NCBI RefSeq assembly: GCF_014837295.1
Contig: NZ_JACYHB010000010.1
Location: 91,424 to 155,423 of the forward strand
Direction of reading: 5' to 3'
DNA: 64,000 nucleotides
Origin: Cellulosimicrobium arenosum
GTDB taxonomy: Bacteria > Actinomycetota > Actinomycetes > Actinomycetales > Cellulomonadaceae
Shown here: positions 9,202 to 17,641 of the stretch, one piece after another
Layout of the letters: every line of letters begins with the position of its first letter
Numbering within the stretch: position 1 is the first letter of the stretch
The notes under the pieces: model-generated
What the model saw: only the letters and a program-made list of their open reading frames with translations
Databases searched by the model: none
Told to the model about the DNA's origin: nothing
Program-made: the position numbers and the translations under genes

Positions 9202-9285
9202 GGGGCCACGCTAGCCGACGCCGCGAGGTGCGTGGTGCCAGGTCCGTCGCTAGGTTCGCGGGAACGTCGAACGAGGGAGACCACC

Positions 9286-9567
9286 ATGAAGTCGAAGATC
9301 GCGCTCGTCGTCGGCATCGGCATCGGGTACGTGCTCGGGACCCGGGCCGGCCGCGAACGGTTCGAGCAGATCCGGGGCAAGGCCGAGGAGCTGTGGCACT
9401 CCGAGGACGTCCAGTCCGCCGTGGGCTCGGCGCAGGAGAAGGTGACGGCGGTCGCCAAGGAGCAGGGCGCCAAGGTCGCCGGGGTGATCAAGGAGCAGTC
9501 GGTCAGCGCGCTCGGGCGGCACAAGGACGAACCCGACCCGAAGAGCGCCGACGACTTCCGGATCTGA
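9286..9567 (+). CDS. YtxH-like small membrane-anchored protein
   Basis: A 93-residue protein starting at ATG 9286 (MKSKIALVVGIGIGYVLGTR) after a GAGGGAGA ribosome site. A single N-terminal membrane helix with GxGxGYxxGTRAGRERFEQI is typical of YtxH-like stress-associated proteins; the rest is a soluble amphipathic helix rich in Lys, Glu and Ala that would form a coiled coil. The precise function is not established in the family. It stands alone, convergent with the TM2 gene 6 bp downstream. Confidence 0.75.
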   Translation: MKSKIALVVGIGIGYVLGTRAGRERFEQIRGKAEELWHSEDVQSAVGSAQEKVTAVAKEQGAKVAGVIKEQSVSALGRHKDEPDPKSADDFRI

Positions 9568-9573
9568 GCGGCG

Positions 9574-10104
9574 TCAGGCGCGCAGCGGACGGCCCGTCGA
9601 GTCCACGGCGTACGAGCCCTGCTTCGCGGTCAGGTAGAGGATGCCCTCCACGAGTCCCCAGACGGACACCGCGACCGGCGCCAGCCCGAACGTCGGGAAC
9701 GCGCCGAGGACCGACACGAGCAGCATCGTGAGGCCGATCCCCGTGTAGCCCAGGTAGAACCGGTGGATGCCGAGCGACCCGAGGAGGATGCCGAGCAGGC
9801 CCGCTGCGAGGCGTGACTTCGCTGCCGGGTCCTGGTTCGGGTCGTAGCCGTACCCGTATCCCGGGGCCACCGGGGGGTACGCGGCGCCGGGCTGACCGTA
9901 CGGCGGCTGGCCCGCGGGCGGCCCGTAGGGCGGCTGGCCGGCGGGCTGTCCGAACGGCGCACCCTGGGGCGCGTGACCGTAGGGCGGGTTCGCGGGGGTC
10001 CCGTAGGGCGCGCCCTGCGGAGGCTGCCCGTAGACGGGCTGGTCGCCGGGCACGTTCGGCTCCCCCGGCTGCGGGGGCTGCTGGTGGTACGGGTTCTCGG
10101 ACAC
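9574..10104 (-). CDS. TM2 domain membrane protein
   Basis: A 176-residue protein. GTG 10104 is preferred over ATG 10131 because GAGGAG lies four to five bases before it. The first 95 residues are a Pro/Gly/Gln/Tyr-rich cytoplasmic tail with repeated PPYGQ-like units; the TM2 domain follows with SRLAAGLLGILLGSLGIHRF and YLGYTGIGLTMLL, two membrane helices joined by the conserved Gly-His-Arg-Phe-Tyr-Leu turn. The biochemical role of TM2 proteins is unknown. The gene diverges from tRNA-Gly. Confidence 0.85.
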   Translation of the reverse strand: MSENPYHQQPPQPGEPNVPGDQPVYGQPPQGAPYGTPANPPYGHAPQGAPFGQPAGQPPYGPPAGQPPYGQPGAAYPPVAPGYGYGYDPNQDPAAKSRLAAGLLGILLGSLGIHRFYLGYTGIGLTMLLVSVLGAFPTFGLAPVAVSVWGLVEGILYLTAKQGSYAVDSTGRPLRA

Positions 10105-10218
10105 GGGGCTCCTCGCAGGCGGTTCGGGCATCGGGCGTCTCGTCCGCTATGATCGGGGCGCGCGCTGGTTCGCCGAGGATCCTCCCAGAGGTTCGCAGGC
10201 GGACGCCACCAGCGCCGC

Positions 10219-10292
10219 GCGGGTGTAGTTCAATGGTAGAACTTCAGCTTCCCAAGCTGATAGCGCGGGTTCGATTCCCGTCACCCGCTCCA
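10219..10292 (+). tRNA. tRNA-Gly (anticodon CCC)
   Basis: A full cloverleaf can be drawn: acceptor stem GCGGGTG/CACCCGC, D loop with GTTCAATGGTAGAAC, anticodon stem TCAGC/GCTGA around loop TTCCCAA (anticodon CCC, reading GGG), T arm with GGTTCGATTCC, discriminator T and an encoded CCA end at 10290-10292. It is followed directly by a strong terminator. Confidence 0.97.
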
Positions 10293-10299
10293 GCACGCG

Positions 10300-10329
10300 A
10301 AGGGCCCCGACCGCCGTCGGGGCCCTTTC
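10300..10329 (+). terminator. Rho-independent terminator of tRNA-Gly
   Basis: A perfect 11-bp stem AAGGGCCCCGA / TCGGGGCCCTT with loop CCGCCG ends in a short T run, 8 bases after the tRNA CCA end. Confidence 0.9.
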
Positions 10330-10361
10330 TGCATCTCCCGGCCATCGTGCGCCACCGGCCC

Positions 10362-10400
10362 TTGACAGCGGACTGTACAGGTGTGTACATGTATATACAT
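10362..10400 (+). promoter_or_regulatory. Promoter and operators of the nucleoside-salvage operon; probable leaderless start
   Basis: A consensus -35 TTGACA is at 10362-10367. At 17-18 bp spacing lie GTACAT/TACATG (10385-10391), which would place the RNA start at or a few bases before the regulator's ATG (10399). No ribosome site precedes that ATG, so the mRNA is probably leaderless. The region holds two TGTACA hexamers (10374-10379, 10384-10389) and the perfect palindrome ATGTATATACAT (10389-10400), which includes the first two bases of the start codon. These are probable GntR operators for autoregulation. Confidence 0.65.
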
Positions 10401-11130
10401 GGCAGCCAACGTCGTCTACGGCAAGCGGGACCTCGTCGTCGAGGCCCTCGCGCAGAAGATCCGTTCGGGAGCGCTCGCGCCCGGACAGCGTCTCGAGGGC
10501 GAGCACCGGCTCGCCGAGGAGTTCGACGTCTCACGGGGGACCATCCGCCAGGCCTTGTCCGAGCTGGCCCGGCAGGAGCTCATCGCGACGCAGTCGGGCA
10601 TCGGCTCGTTCGTCACGTTCGACGACAAGCCGCTCGACCAGCGCCTCGGGTGGGCGCAGGCGCTGTCGGACGCAGACGCACAGATCGTGACCCGGGTGCT
10701 CGCCATCGCAACCGTCGCGCCCGACGACGCCCCCGACCTTCCCGCGATCGTCCCCGGCGGACCCCTGGTGGCGGTGCGTCGCACGCGCGAGCTCACCCGA
10801 CCCGAGCTCCCGGACGTCGTGTCGTTCGAGAACGCGTTCGTCCCCGCGACCGGAGTGCTCCGGGACCTGCCGCGGACCGGCCTGCGGGACGGTTCGTTGT
10901 CGGCAAGCCTGGCAGCGGCCGGACTGAGGCCCGCACGGGGCGAGCAGCGTGCAGCCCTCCACCGCCTCACCCGCGACGAGGCCCGTGTCCTGCGGCGCGA
11001 ACCCGGCGACGCGTTCCTGCGGACCGCGCGCACCTCGTTCACGAGCGACGGCCGCTTCGTCGAGCACGTCGTCTCCCTGCTCGACCCCGACCACTTCCAG
11101 CTGCACTACACCTTCGGAGACCAGCGATGA
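10399..11130 (+). CDS. GntR-family (HutC/UTRA type) regulator
   Basis: A 243-residue repressor. The N-terminal winged helix (residues 1-70) contains LAPGQRLEGEHRLAEEFDVS followed by RGTIRQALSELARQEL, the classic GntR signature. Residues 80-240 are a UTRA-type ligand domain with VAVRRTREL and VSFENAFVPA. ATG 10399 is chosen; GTG 10381 would lie inside the promoter. It overlaps the next gene by 4 bp (ATGA) and so is translated with the operon it presumably controls. The effector is likely the imported nucleoside or its sugar phosphate (inference). Confidence 0.9.
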   Translation: MAANVVYGKRDLVVEALAQKIRSGALAPGQRLEGEHRLAEEFDVSRGTIRQALSELARQELIATQSGIGSFVTFDDKPLDQRLGWAQALSDADAQIVTRVLAIATVAPDDAPDLPAIVPGGPLVAVRRTRELTRPELPDVVSFENAFVPATGVLRDLPRTGLRDGSLSASLAAAGLRPARGEQRAALHRLTRDEARVLRREPGDAFLRTARTSFTSDGRFVEHVVSLLDPDHFQLHYTFGDQR

Positions 11131-12122
11131 CCACGGACCTCCAGCAGGACCGAGCCGTCGGTGCGCTCACCGGACTGGCGATCGGTGACGCGCTGGGCAT
11201 GCCGACGCAGTCGATGTCACGCGACCAGATCAGCGCACGGTACGGCCGCATCACCGGCTTCGTCGCGGCCGCGGCGGACCAGCCGATCGCCCCCGGCATG
11301 GCGGCCGCGTCGATCACGGACGACACCGAGCAGGCGCTCCTGCTCGCGCGCCTGCTGGTCGAGGGCGCCGGCCGTCTCGACCTGCAGACGTTCGCCCAGG
11401 CGCTCGTCGACTGGGAGAGGTCGATGATCGAGCGCGGCTCGCGCGACCTGCTCGGCCCGTCGACGAAGTCCGCCCTGGTCGCTCTCGAGCACGGCACCGA
11501 CCCCGCGCTGACCGGCAGGTACGGCACCACCAACGGCGCCGCCATGCGCGTGGCACCGATCGGGATCGCCTCGCGCCCGGGCGCGGGCCTGCACGGTGCC
11601 GTGGAACGCTCAGCGCAGGTCACCCACAACACCGGGCTCGCCATCTCCGGGGCTGCAGCGGTCGCGACCGCGATCAGCGCCGCCCTCGACGGGGCCGGCA
11701 CCGACGAAGCCCTCGACGCGGCGGTCGAGTCCGCGCACGCGTGCGAGTCGCGCGGCCACTGGGTCGCCGGCGCCTCCGTCGCGAGCAGGTTCACGGCGCT
11801 GCGGCCGATCGCACGAGCGCTCGACGATCCCGGCCTCACCGCGTTCCTGTACGAGGTCGTCGGAACATCGGTGCAGTCCCAGGAGTCCGTCGTCTCGGCC
11901 CTCCTGCTGGTCGACCGATACCGGGACGACCCGTTCGCCGGTCTGTGCACCGCCGCGAGCCTCGGCGGGGACACCGACACCGTCGCTGCGATGGCCGGCG
12001 CCGTCCTCGGCGCGCTGCACGGCGTCCACGCCTTCCCTGACACGGCGGTCGACGCGGTCCTCCGCACCAACCACCTCGATCTCGACGACCTCGCCGCGCA
12101 GCTTCTCGCGCTGCGCGGCTGA
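11127..12122 (+). CDS. ADP-ribosylglycohydrolase-family N-glycoside hydrolase
   Basis: A 331-residue all-alpha protein of the DraG/ARH family. Metal-ligand motifs are visible: GLAIGDALGMPTQ at residue 16, SITDDTEQALLLAR near 65 (Thr-Asp-Asp ligands), GTTNGAAMRVAPIG near 133 and GGDTDTVAAMAGA near 283. The family removes ADP-ribose from proteins or cleaves other N-ribosides. In this operon with a nucleobase/nucleoside permease and a PfkB kinase, small-molecule riboside hydrolysis is more likely than protein de-ADP-ribosylation, as proposed for E. coli YegU. Confidence 0.88.
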   Translation: MTTDLQQDRAVGALTGLAIGDALGMPTQSMSRDQISARYGRITGFVAAAADQPIAPGMAAASITDDTEQALLLARLLVEGAGRLDLQTFAQALVDWERSMIERGSRDLLGPSTKSALVALEHGTDPALTGRYGTTNGAAMRVAPIGIASRPGAGLHGAVERSAQVTHNTGLAISGAAAVATAISAALDGAGTDEALDAAVESAHACESRGHWVAGASVASRFTALRPIARALDDPGLTAFLYEVVGTSVQSQESVVSALLLVDRYRDDPFAGLCTAASLGGDTDTVAAMAGAVLGALHGVHAFPDTAVDAVLRTNHLDLDDLAAQLLALRG

Positions 12123-12170
12123 CCTTCCGACCACCCCGGCCGACCCCGGCCGGCGACCAAGGAGACGACG

Positions 12171-13694
12171 ATGTCCACACTCACGCCAGGGACTCCGGCG
12201 CCTGTCGCGGCCGCGCCCACGCAGAGGGCTCTCGCCGCCGTCGAGCAGCGCGGCATCGAACCGGTGCCCGTCGACGAGCGCACCGGAAACCCGATGCAGC
12301 TCTTCTGGGTCTGGTTCGCCGCGAACATCTCGGTGCTGGGCCTACCGCTCGGTGTCGCTCTCGTCGCGAGCGGGCTGTCCGTGTGGCAGGCGGTGATCGC
12401 CGCGGTGCTCGGCGCGTTCGGGTCGTTCGCCGTCGTCGGCGTGATCTCGATCGCGGGTCGTCGCGGTGGTGCGCCGAGCCTGACGCTCTCCCGGGCGACG
12501 TTCGGTGTCCGGGGGAACATCGGACCGACGATCGTCTCGTTGTGCTCGCGGCTCGGGTGGGAGACGGTCAACACCTCGACCGCCGCGCTCGCCTTCGTCA
12601 CCATCTGCTCCATCGCCTTCGGCACCGGGGCTGCGGCGAAGCAGGTCCCGGTGCTGACGATCATCGGTGTCGTCCTGTTCGTCGCCTGCACGGTCGCGGT
12701 CTCGGGCCTCGGGCACGCCGCCATCCTCGTGGTGCAGAAGTGGTCGACCTGGATCTTCGGCGCGATCAACCTCGTCGTCATCGGCTTCCTCGTCGTGAAC
12801 ATCGACTGGTCTGCCGTGCTCCAGGCCCGTGGCGCGTCGACCGCGGTCGTCATCACGGGCATCGGGACGATCGCGGCAGGAACCGGGATCGGCTGGGCGA
12901 ACTCGGGCGCCGACATGGCGCGGTACCAGTCCCCCTCGGCGACGGCGGGGCGCCTGATCGCCTCCGCGTCGGCCGGCGCGGGGATCCCGCTCGTCATCAT
13001 GATCTCGATGGGCTCGATGCTCGGCACGTCGAGCTCGAGGGTGCTCGAGTCGCCCAACCCTCTCGACGCGATCCGCGACACGCTGCCGACCGGCGTGGCC
13101 ATCGTCTACCTGATCGTCTCGTTCGCAGGCCTGCTGCTCTCGAACCACCTCTCGGTCTACTCGGCCGGCCTCACGACCCTCACCCTCGGCGTCCGGCTCG
13201 AGCGGGTCTACGCCGTCGTGGTCGACGTCGTGATCACCACGACCGCCTCGCTGTGCTTCCTGCTCATCGCCGACGACTTCTACGGCCCGTTCATCACGTT
13301 CATCTCGCTGCTCGCGGTCCCGATCATCGCGTGGGTCGGCGTGTTCCTGGTCGACATGATCGGCCGCCGCACCTACGACGCGGACGCGTTGCTGGACCTG
13401 AGCCGCCGCTCGGGCTACTGGTACACCCGCGGTATCGCCTGGCGGGCCTTCGGGTCGTGGGCGGCCGCGATCGTCGTGGGCGCGCTGTTCCTGCAGATCC
13501 AGCCCGGTGACGTCCCGTGGTTCACGGGCGCGCTGCACGACTCGTGGCTGGGTCACAACGGTCTGGGATGGGCGGTCACGGGCGTCCTCGCCGCAGTCTT
13601 CTACGCCGTCCTCGGTGGCGCGCGTGCCGGCCGCGCCGGTACGCCCGACACCTCCGGGACGGATCGTCGCCCGGCGCACGAGGGGGATCGCTGA
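12171..13694 (+). CDS. NCS1-family nucleobase/nucleoside permease
   Basis: A 507-residue membrane protein with about 12 helices. NCS1 features include the N-terminal NPMQLFWVWFAANISVLGLP, SLTLSRATFGVRGN near residue 105 and the WANSGADMARYQS substrate region near 240. NCS1 carriers import cytosine, purines, allantoin, hydantoins or uridine with Na+ or H+. The start follows an AAGGAG site by 8 bases; the stop overlaps the kinase start (TGATG). Substrate is not decided by sequence, but neighbours suggest a ribonucleoside. Confidence 0.9.
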   Translation: MSTLTPGTPAPVAAAPTQRALAAVEQRGIEPVPVDERTGNPMQLFWVWFAANISVLGLPLGVALVASGLSVWQAVIAAVLGAFGSFAVVGVISIAGRRGGAPSLTLSRATFGVRGNIGPTIVSLCSRLGWETVNTSTAALAFVTICSIAFGTGAAAKQVPVLTIIGVVLFVACTVAVSGLGHAAILVVQKWSTWIFGAINLVVIGFLVVNIDWSAVLQARGASTAVVITGIGTIAAGTGIGWANSGADMARYQSPSATAGRLIASASAGAGIPLVIMISMGSMLGTSSSRVLESPNPLDAIRDTLPTGVAIVYLIVSFAGLLLSNHLSVYSAGLTTLTLGVRLERVYAVVVDVVITTTASLCFLLIADDFYGPFITFISLLAVPIIAWVGVFLVDMIGRRTYDADALLDLSRRSGYWYTRGIAWRAFGSWAAAIVVGALFLQIQPGDVPWFTGALHDSWLGHNGLGWAVTGVLAAVFYAVLGGARAGRAGTPDTSGTDRRPAHEGDR

Positions 13695-14632
13695 TGCCCA
13701 AGGTGGTGCACACCGGTCAGGCGATCGTCGATCTCGTCATGGAGGTCGACAGGCTCCCGACCGCCGGAGGAGATGTCTTCGCCTCGGCACACCGGTTCGC
13801 CGTGGGTGGTGGCTTCAACACCATGTCCGCCGCCTCCCGGGACGGAGCGACCGTGGTCTATGCGGGCGGTCACGGCACCGGACCGTTCGGCGACATGTGC
13901 CGCGAGGCGATGGCCGCGGAAGGCATCGCTGCCGTCGCGCCGGTGGGCACGACGATGGACTCCGGCTTCTGCGTCGCGATCGTCGACGGCGAGGCCGAGC
14001 GCACGTTCGTGTCGACGCTGGGCGCAGAGGGCCAGGTCACGATCGAGGACTACCGGGCCGCCGACGTCGGGCCCGAGGACGTCGTCTATGTCAGCGGGTA
14101 CTCGCTGCTGCACGCCAGGAGTCGCGAGGCACTGCTCACGTGGCTTCCCGACCTGCCGTCGTCGGTCACTCTCGTGGTCGACCCGTCACCCGTCATCGGG
14201 CAGGTGCCCGCCGACGTCGTGCGCGCCGTCGCGCAGCGCGCCGACGTCTGGACGTCCAACGAGGACGAGGCCACAGAGCTCGCCCGCATGCTCGACATCC
14301 CCGGTTCCGGTTCCGAGCTCACGGCAGCCGTCGCCCTCTCGCTCCGTTGCACGGTCGTGCTGCGCAGAGGCGGCGCGGACACGCTCGTGGCCGTGGCCGA
14401 CGACGCGGTGCGGGCCGTCCCGGTACCAGCAGTCCGGGCAGTGGACACCAACGGTGCAGGCGATGCACACACGGGCGTGCTGTGCGCAGCGATCGCAGGC
14501 GGGCTCGGCCTGGACGTCGCCGTCCGCCGGGCCAACGCGGCCGCAGCCTTGGCGGTCACTCGTCGGGGACCGGCGACGTCACCTACCGCCTCGGAGATCG
14601 ACGCGCTGCTCGACAGGCTCCCCTCGCAGTGA
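13694..14632 (+). CDS. PfkB-family carbohydrate/nucleoside kinase
   Basis: A 312-residue ribokinase-like kinase. The N-terminal part has VGGGFNTMSAASRDG (first PfkB signature, residues 37-51); the C-terminal signature is AVDTNGAGDAHTGVLCAA near 252, containing the catalytic Asp of DTNGAGD and the anion hole. It likely phosphorylates the ribose or nucleoside delivered by the permease and hydrolase, so that the product enters the pentose phosphate pathway. Last gene of the operon; a weak hairpin follows. The related E. coli gene by context is yegV. Confidence 0.9.
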   Translation: MPKVVHTGQAIVDLVMEVDRLPTAGGDVFASAHRFAVGGGFNTMSAASRDGATVVYAGGHGTGPFGDMCREAMAAEGIAAVAPVGTTMDSGFCVAIVDGEAERTFVSTLGAEGQVTIEDYRAADVGPEDVVYVSGYSLLHARSREALLTWLPDLPSSVTLVVDPSPVIGQVPADVVRAVAQRADVWTSNEDEATELARMLDIPGSGSELTAAVALSLRCTVVLRRGGADTLVAVADDAVRAVPVPAVRAVDTNGAGDAHTGVLCAAIAGGLGLDVAVRRANAAAALAVTRRGPATSPTASEIDALLDRLPSQ

Positions 14633-14635
14633 TCG

Positions 14636-14668
14636 GGACCGCTCGCGGACAGCGGCACCCAGCGGTCC
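14636..14668. terminator. Weak hairpin after the PfkB gene
   Basis: GGACCGCT (14636-14643) pairs with AGCGGTCC (14661-14668). It lies between the convergent kinase and gluconate-regulator genes. There is no U tract, so termination is only a suggestion. Confidence 0.35.
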
Positions 14669-14695
14669 GACCCGCCTGACCGGGACGGCGCACGG

Positions 14696-15388
14696 TCACG
14701 TATCGGCGGGGAGCGCTCGTCGCACCTCGCCCACGATCGAGGACATCGCTGCCTCTGCGGCCTCGGGGTCTGCGTCCGCGACGGCGCGCGCGACGGCCTC
14801 GTGCTGGTCCAGCGCCTCTGGGACGGGCGATGCCGGCATGAGGCCGAGGTGGGTGCGTCCCGACAGGACGGCGGCGACGACGCCCGCGAGCGCCCCGAAC
14901 ATCTCGTTGCCGCTCTCGCGCAGCAGCAGCTCGTGCATGCGGATGTCGAGCCGCAGGAACTCCTCGAGGTCCCCTGCCTCGCCGAGCACCCGCATGCGCG
15001 TCGCGGTCTCGACGAGCGACGCCCGCGCGGCGTCGGACGCGTTGCGAGCGGCTCCGGCGGCGGCGAGGGGTTCGACGGCGTGCCGCAGCTCGGTCAGCGT
15101 CCGCAGCTGGGCGTCGCGACCAGGGCCTTCGAGCCGCCATCGGATGACGCGCGCGTCCAGCACGTTCCACTCGTCGGCACCGAGCACGACGATCCCGACG
15201 CGCCTCCCGGAGCGTACGAGCCCGAGCCACTCGAGCAGGCGCATGACCTCGCGCGCGACGGTCCGCGAGACCCCGAACTCGGTGCCGATCGACTCGAGCG
15301 TGAGCGAGGTGCCGGCGGGGACGTCACCACTCGTGATGCGTCGGCCGATGGTGTCGAGCACGGTGGTGTGCAGGGCCGTCGTCGCCAT
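14696..15388 (-). CDS. GntR/FCD regulator of the gluconate locus
   Basis: A 230-residue FadR-subfamily regulator. ATG 15388 (MATTALHTTVLDTIG) is chosen; GTG-type starts farther out would enter the operator. Residues 10-70 form the winged helix (TLESIGTEFGVSRTVAREVM), and residues 90-225 are an FCD helical ligand domain with LDIRMHELLLRESGNEMF carrying Asp and His metal ligands and DQHEAVARAV. It diverges from a gluconokinase gene across 65 bp with two repeated operators. It most likely represses gluconate uptake and phosphorylation until gluconate or 6-phosphogluconate binds. Confidence 0.88.
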   Translation of the reverse strand: MATTALHTTVLDTIGRRITSGDVPAGTSLTLESIGTEFGVSRTVAREVMRLLEWLGLVRSGRRVGIVVLGADEWNVLDARVIRWRLEGPGRDAQLRTLTELRHAVEPLAAAGAARNASDAARASLVETATRMRVLGEAGDLEEFLRLDIRMHELLLRESGNEMFGALAGVVAAVLSGRTHLGLMPASPVPEALDQHEAVARAVADADPEAAEAAMSSIVGEVRRALPADT

Positions 15389-15410
15389 GTCGGCGAGCCT
15401 AGTGCCGAGG

Positions 15411-15448
15411 ATTGGTGTGATCAATCGCTTGCCAATGGTGCTATCAAT
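15411..15448. promoter_or_regulatory. Paired operators of the gluconate regulator
   Basis: Two 15-bp direct repeats, ATTGGTGTGATCAAT (15411-15425) and AATGGTGCTATCAAT (15434-15448), match at 12 positions and start 23 bp apart. The first is itself near-palindromic (ATTGGT-GTG-ATCAAT). They fill the 65-bp gap between the divergent regulator and gluconokinase genes and end 5 bp before the kinase ATG, so a bound regulator would block both genes. Confidence 0.65.
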
Positions 15449-15453
15449 GCGTC

Positions 15454-16077
15454 ATGGTGGAGCATCCGAGACCGAACGACACGGAAGTCGACGACATGGA
15501 CACCGACGTCAGCTCCACCGCGAGCGCACCCGACGCGCCCGACGCCCCCGAAGCGCTGCCCGAGCATCTCGTCGTGATGGGCGTGGCAGGCTCCGGCAAG
15601 ACGACGATCGCGACGCTGGTCGCGGAGCGCCTCCACACCACCTACGCCGAGGCGGACCAGTTCCACCCGCAGGCCAACATCGACAAGATGAGCGCGGGGA
15701 CCCCGCTCACCGACGACGACCGCTGGCCATGGCTCGAGGCCATCCGCGACTGGCTCAGCAGCGAGGCCGACGCCGGACGGTCCGGCGTCGTGACGTGCTC
15801 GGCGCTGAAGCGCTCCTACCGCGACCTGCTGCGGACGGCTCACGGGAGCGTCTGCTTCGTCCACCTCGACGGATCGCGCGAGCTCCTCGGCGAGCGCATG
15901 GAGCATCGCAGCGGCCACTTCATGCCGACGTCCCTGCTGCCGTCGCAGCTCGCGACGCTCGAGCCCCTCGCCGACGACGAGCGGGGGTTCACGCTCGACG
16001 TCTCGGCCACGCCCCTGGACCTGGCGGACGAGATCCGCGACCGCACGAACCTGCAGGTCGCCCCCCGGACGCGCTGA
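15454..16077 (+). CDS. gntK: Gluconokinase (first copy)
   Basis: A 207-residue P-loop kinase that makes 6-phosphogluconate from gluconate and ATP. The P-loop GVAGSGKTT is near residue 43; EADQFHPQANIDKM and GTPLTDDDRWPWL follow, then TCSALKRSYRDLLR and GHFMPTSLLPSQLATLEPL, all diagnostic of GntK. ATG 15454 lies 5 bp after an operator without a ribosome site, so either the transcript is leaderless or ATG 15496 is used; the first 35 residues are low-complexity and not part of the fold. It is followed by gntP. Confidence 0.93.
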   Translation: MVEHPRPNDTEVDDMDTDVSSTASAPDAPDAPEALPEHLVVMGVAGSGKTTIATLVAERLHTTYAEADQFHPQANIDKMSAGTPLTDDDRWPWLEAIRDWLSSEADAGRSGVVTCSALKRSYRDLLRTAHGSVCFVHLDGSRELLGERMEHRSGHFMPTSLLPSQLATLEPLADDERGFTLDVSATPLDLADEIRDRTNLQVAPRTR

Positions 16078-16158
16078 CGCCGCGGATGCACCGACGCCGC
16101 GCGGACGCACCAAGACCCGACACACCAGACCCCTGACCACGACGTCGACGGAGACACC

Positions 16159-17541
16159 ATGCCCCCCGAGGACTGGACCCAGACCCTGACCGCCGGACCC
16201 CTGCTCGCGATCGCCGCGGGCGCCATCGCGGTCCTGCTGTTCCTGATCATCAGGCTCAAGCTGCACGCGTTCCTCGCACTGATCCTCGTCAGCCTGCTGA
16301 CCGCGCTCGTGGCGGGCATCCCGACGGGCTCGATCGTCGAGGTGCTCACGACCAGCTTCGGCTCGACCCTCGCGACCGTGGCGCTCCTCGTCGCGCTCGG
16401 CGCCATGCTGGGCCGCCTCGTCGAGACGAGCGGCGGCGCGCAGGTCATGGCCGACTACCTGATCGGGAAGTTCGGCGAGAAGCGGGCGCCGCTCGCCCTC
16501 GGCATCGCGTCCCTCATCTTCGGGTTCCCGATCTTCTTCGACGCGGGCCTCGTCGTCATGCTCCCGATCGTCTTCTCCGTCGGTCGCAAGCTCGGCGGCT
16601 CGTTGCTGCTCTACGGCCTGCCCGTCGCGGGCGCGTTCTCCGTCATGCACATCTTCGTCCCACCCCACCCGGGTCCCGTCGCGGCCACGGAGTTCCTCGG
16701 CGCCAACATCGGCATCGTCATCGCGCTCGGCCTCGTCGCCGCGATCCCCACCTGGTACGTCACGGCCTACCTCTTCAGCCGCTACGTCGGCAAGCGCATC
16801 ACGCTGCCCATCCCGAGCATCCTCGGCACGGCGGACGAGGAGCAGATCCAGAACCCGCCGAAGTTCAGCACCGTGGTGCTCATCCTCCTGCTGCCGCTCG
16901 TGCTGATCTTCGCCAACACGGGGCTCGACGCGCTGGGCGCAGCGGGCACGGTCGACCGGGACAACCCGGCGGTGCAGGCGCTCCGAGCCGTCGGTGCCAC
17001 GCCCATCGCGCTGCTCATCACCGTCCTGGTGGCGTCGTGGGTCCTGGGTCGCCGCCGCGGGCTCAGCGGGACGGCGCTGGAGAAGACCCTCGACTCCGCT
17101 CTCGGCCCCGTCTGCTCCGTCATCCTCATCACCGGTGCGGGCGGCATGTTCGGCGGCGTACTGCGCGCGACGGGTATCGGGGACGCGCTCGCCGACGTGC
17201 TCGGCGACCTCGGGCTCCCGGTGATCGTCGCCGGGTTCCTCATCGCCGCGATCCTCCGGGTGGCCCAGGGCTCCGCGACCGTCGCGCTCACCACGGCGGC
17301 CGGCCTCATCGCTCCCGCCGTCGCCGCCGGTGGTTTCAGCTCGGTCGAGCTCGCCGCGATCGTGGTCGCCGTGGCCGCCGGGTCGGTCGTGCTCAGCCAC
17401 GTCAACGACTCGGGGTTCTGGCTCGTCGGCCGGTTCTTCGAGATGGACGTCAAGACCACGCTGCGCACCTGGACCGTCATGGAGACCGCGATCGGCGTCA
17501 TGGGCTTCGCGATCGCGGCGCTCGTCTTCGCGGTCGCCTGA
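16159..17541 (+). CDS. gntP: Gluconate:H+ symporter, GntP family
   Basis: A 460-residue permease with about 12-14 membrane helices. Family motifs include LVALGAMLGRLVETSGGAQV, FGFPIFFDAGLVVMLPI and VMHIFVPPHPGPVAATEFL, then LRVAQGSATVALTTAAG and VLSHVNDSGFWLVGRFFEM. It imports gluconate or related sugar acids with protons. ATG 16159 follows GACGGAGACACC. It sits between two gluconokinase genes, forming a complete uptake and phosphorylation unit. Confidence 0.95.
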   Translation: MPPEDWTQTLTAGPLLAIAAGAIAVLLFLIIRLKLHAFLALILVSLLTALVAGIPTGSIVEVLTTSFGSTLATVALLVALGAMLGRLVETSGGAQVMADYLIGKFGEKRAPLALGIASLIFGFPIFFDAGLVVMLPIVFSVGRKLGGSLLLYGLPVAGAFSVMHIFVPPHPGPVAATEFLGANIGIVIALGLVAAIPTWYVTAYLFSRYVGKRITLPIPSILGTADEEQIQNPPKFSTVVLILLLPLVLIFANTGLDALGAAGTVDRDNPAVQALRAVGATPIALLITVLVASWVLGRRRGLSGTALEKTLDSALGPVCSVILITGAGGMFGGVLRATGIGDALADVLGDLGLPVIVAGFLIAAILRVAQGSATVALTTAAGLIAPAVAAGGFSSVELAAIVVAVAAGSVVLSHVNDSGFWLVGRFFEMDVKTTLRTWTVMETAIGVMGFAIAALVFAVA

Positions 17542-17641
17542 CCGGGACCGTCTGCCGCACGTGGCGGGCTCCGTCGCTGCTCAACGACAGCCGTAGAGTG
17601 CGATGCGCACGCACGCTGCCGCACCCGACGACAGGGACCCC

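Noticed and set aside
17603..17641. Longer start for the second gluconokinase
   Set aside because: The ATG at 17642 has a better ribosome site and the extra 13 residues are not conserved in the first copy.
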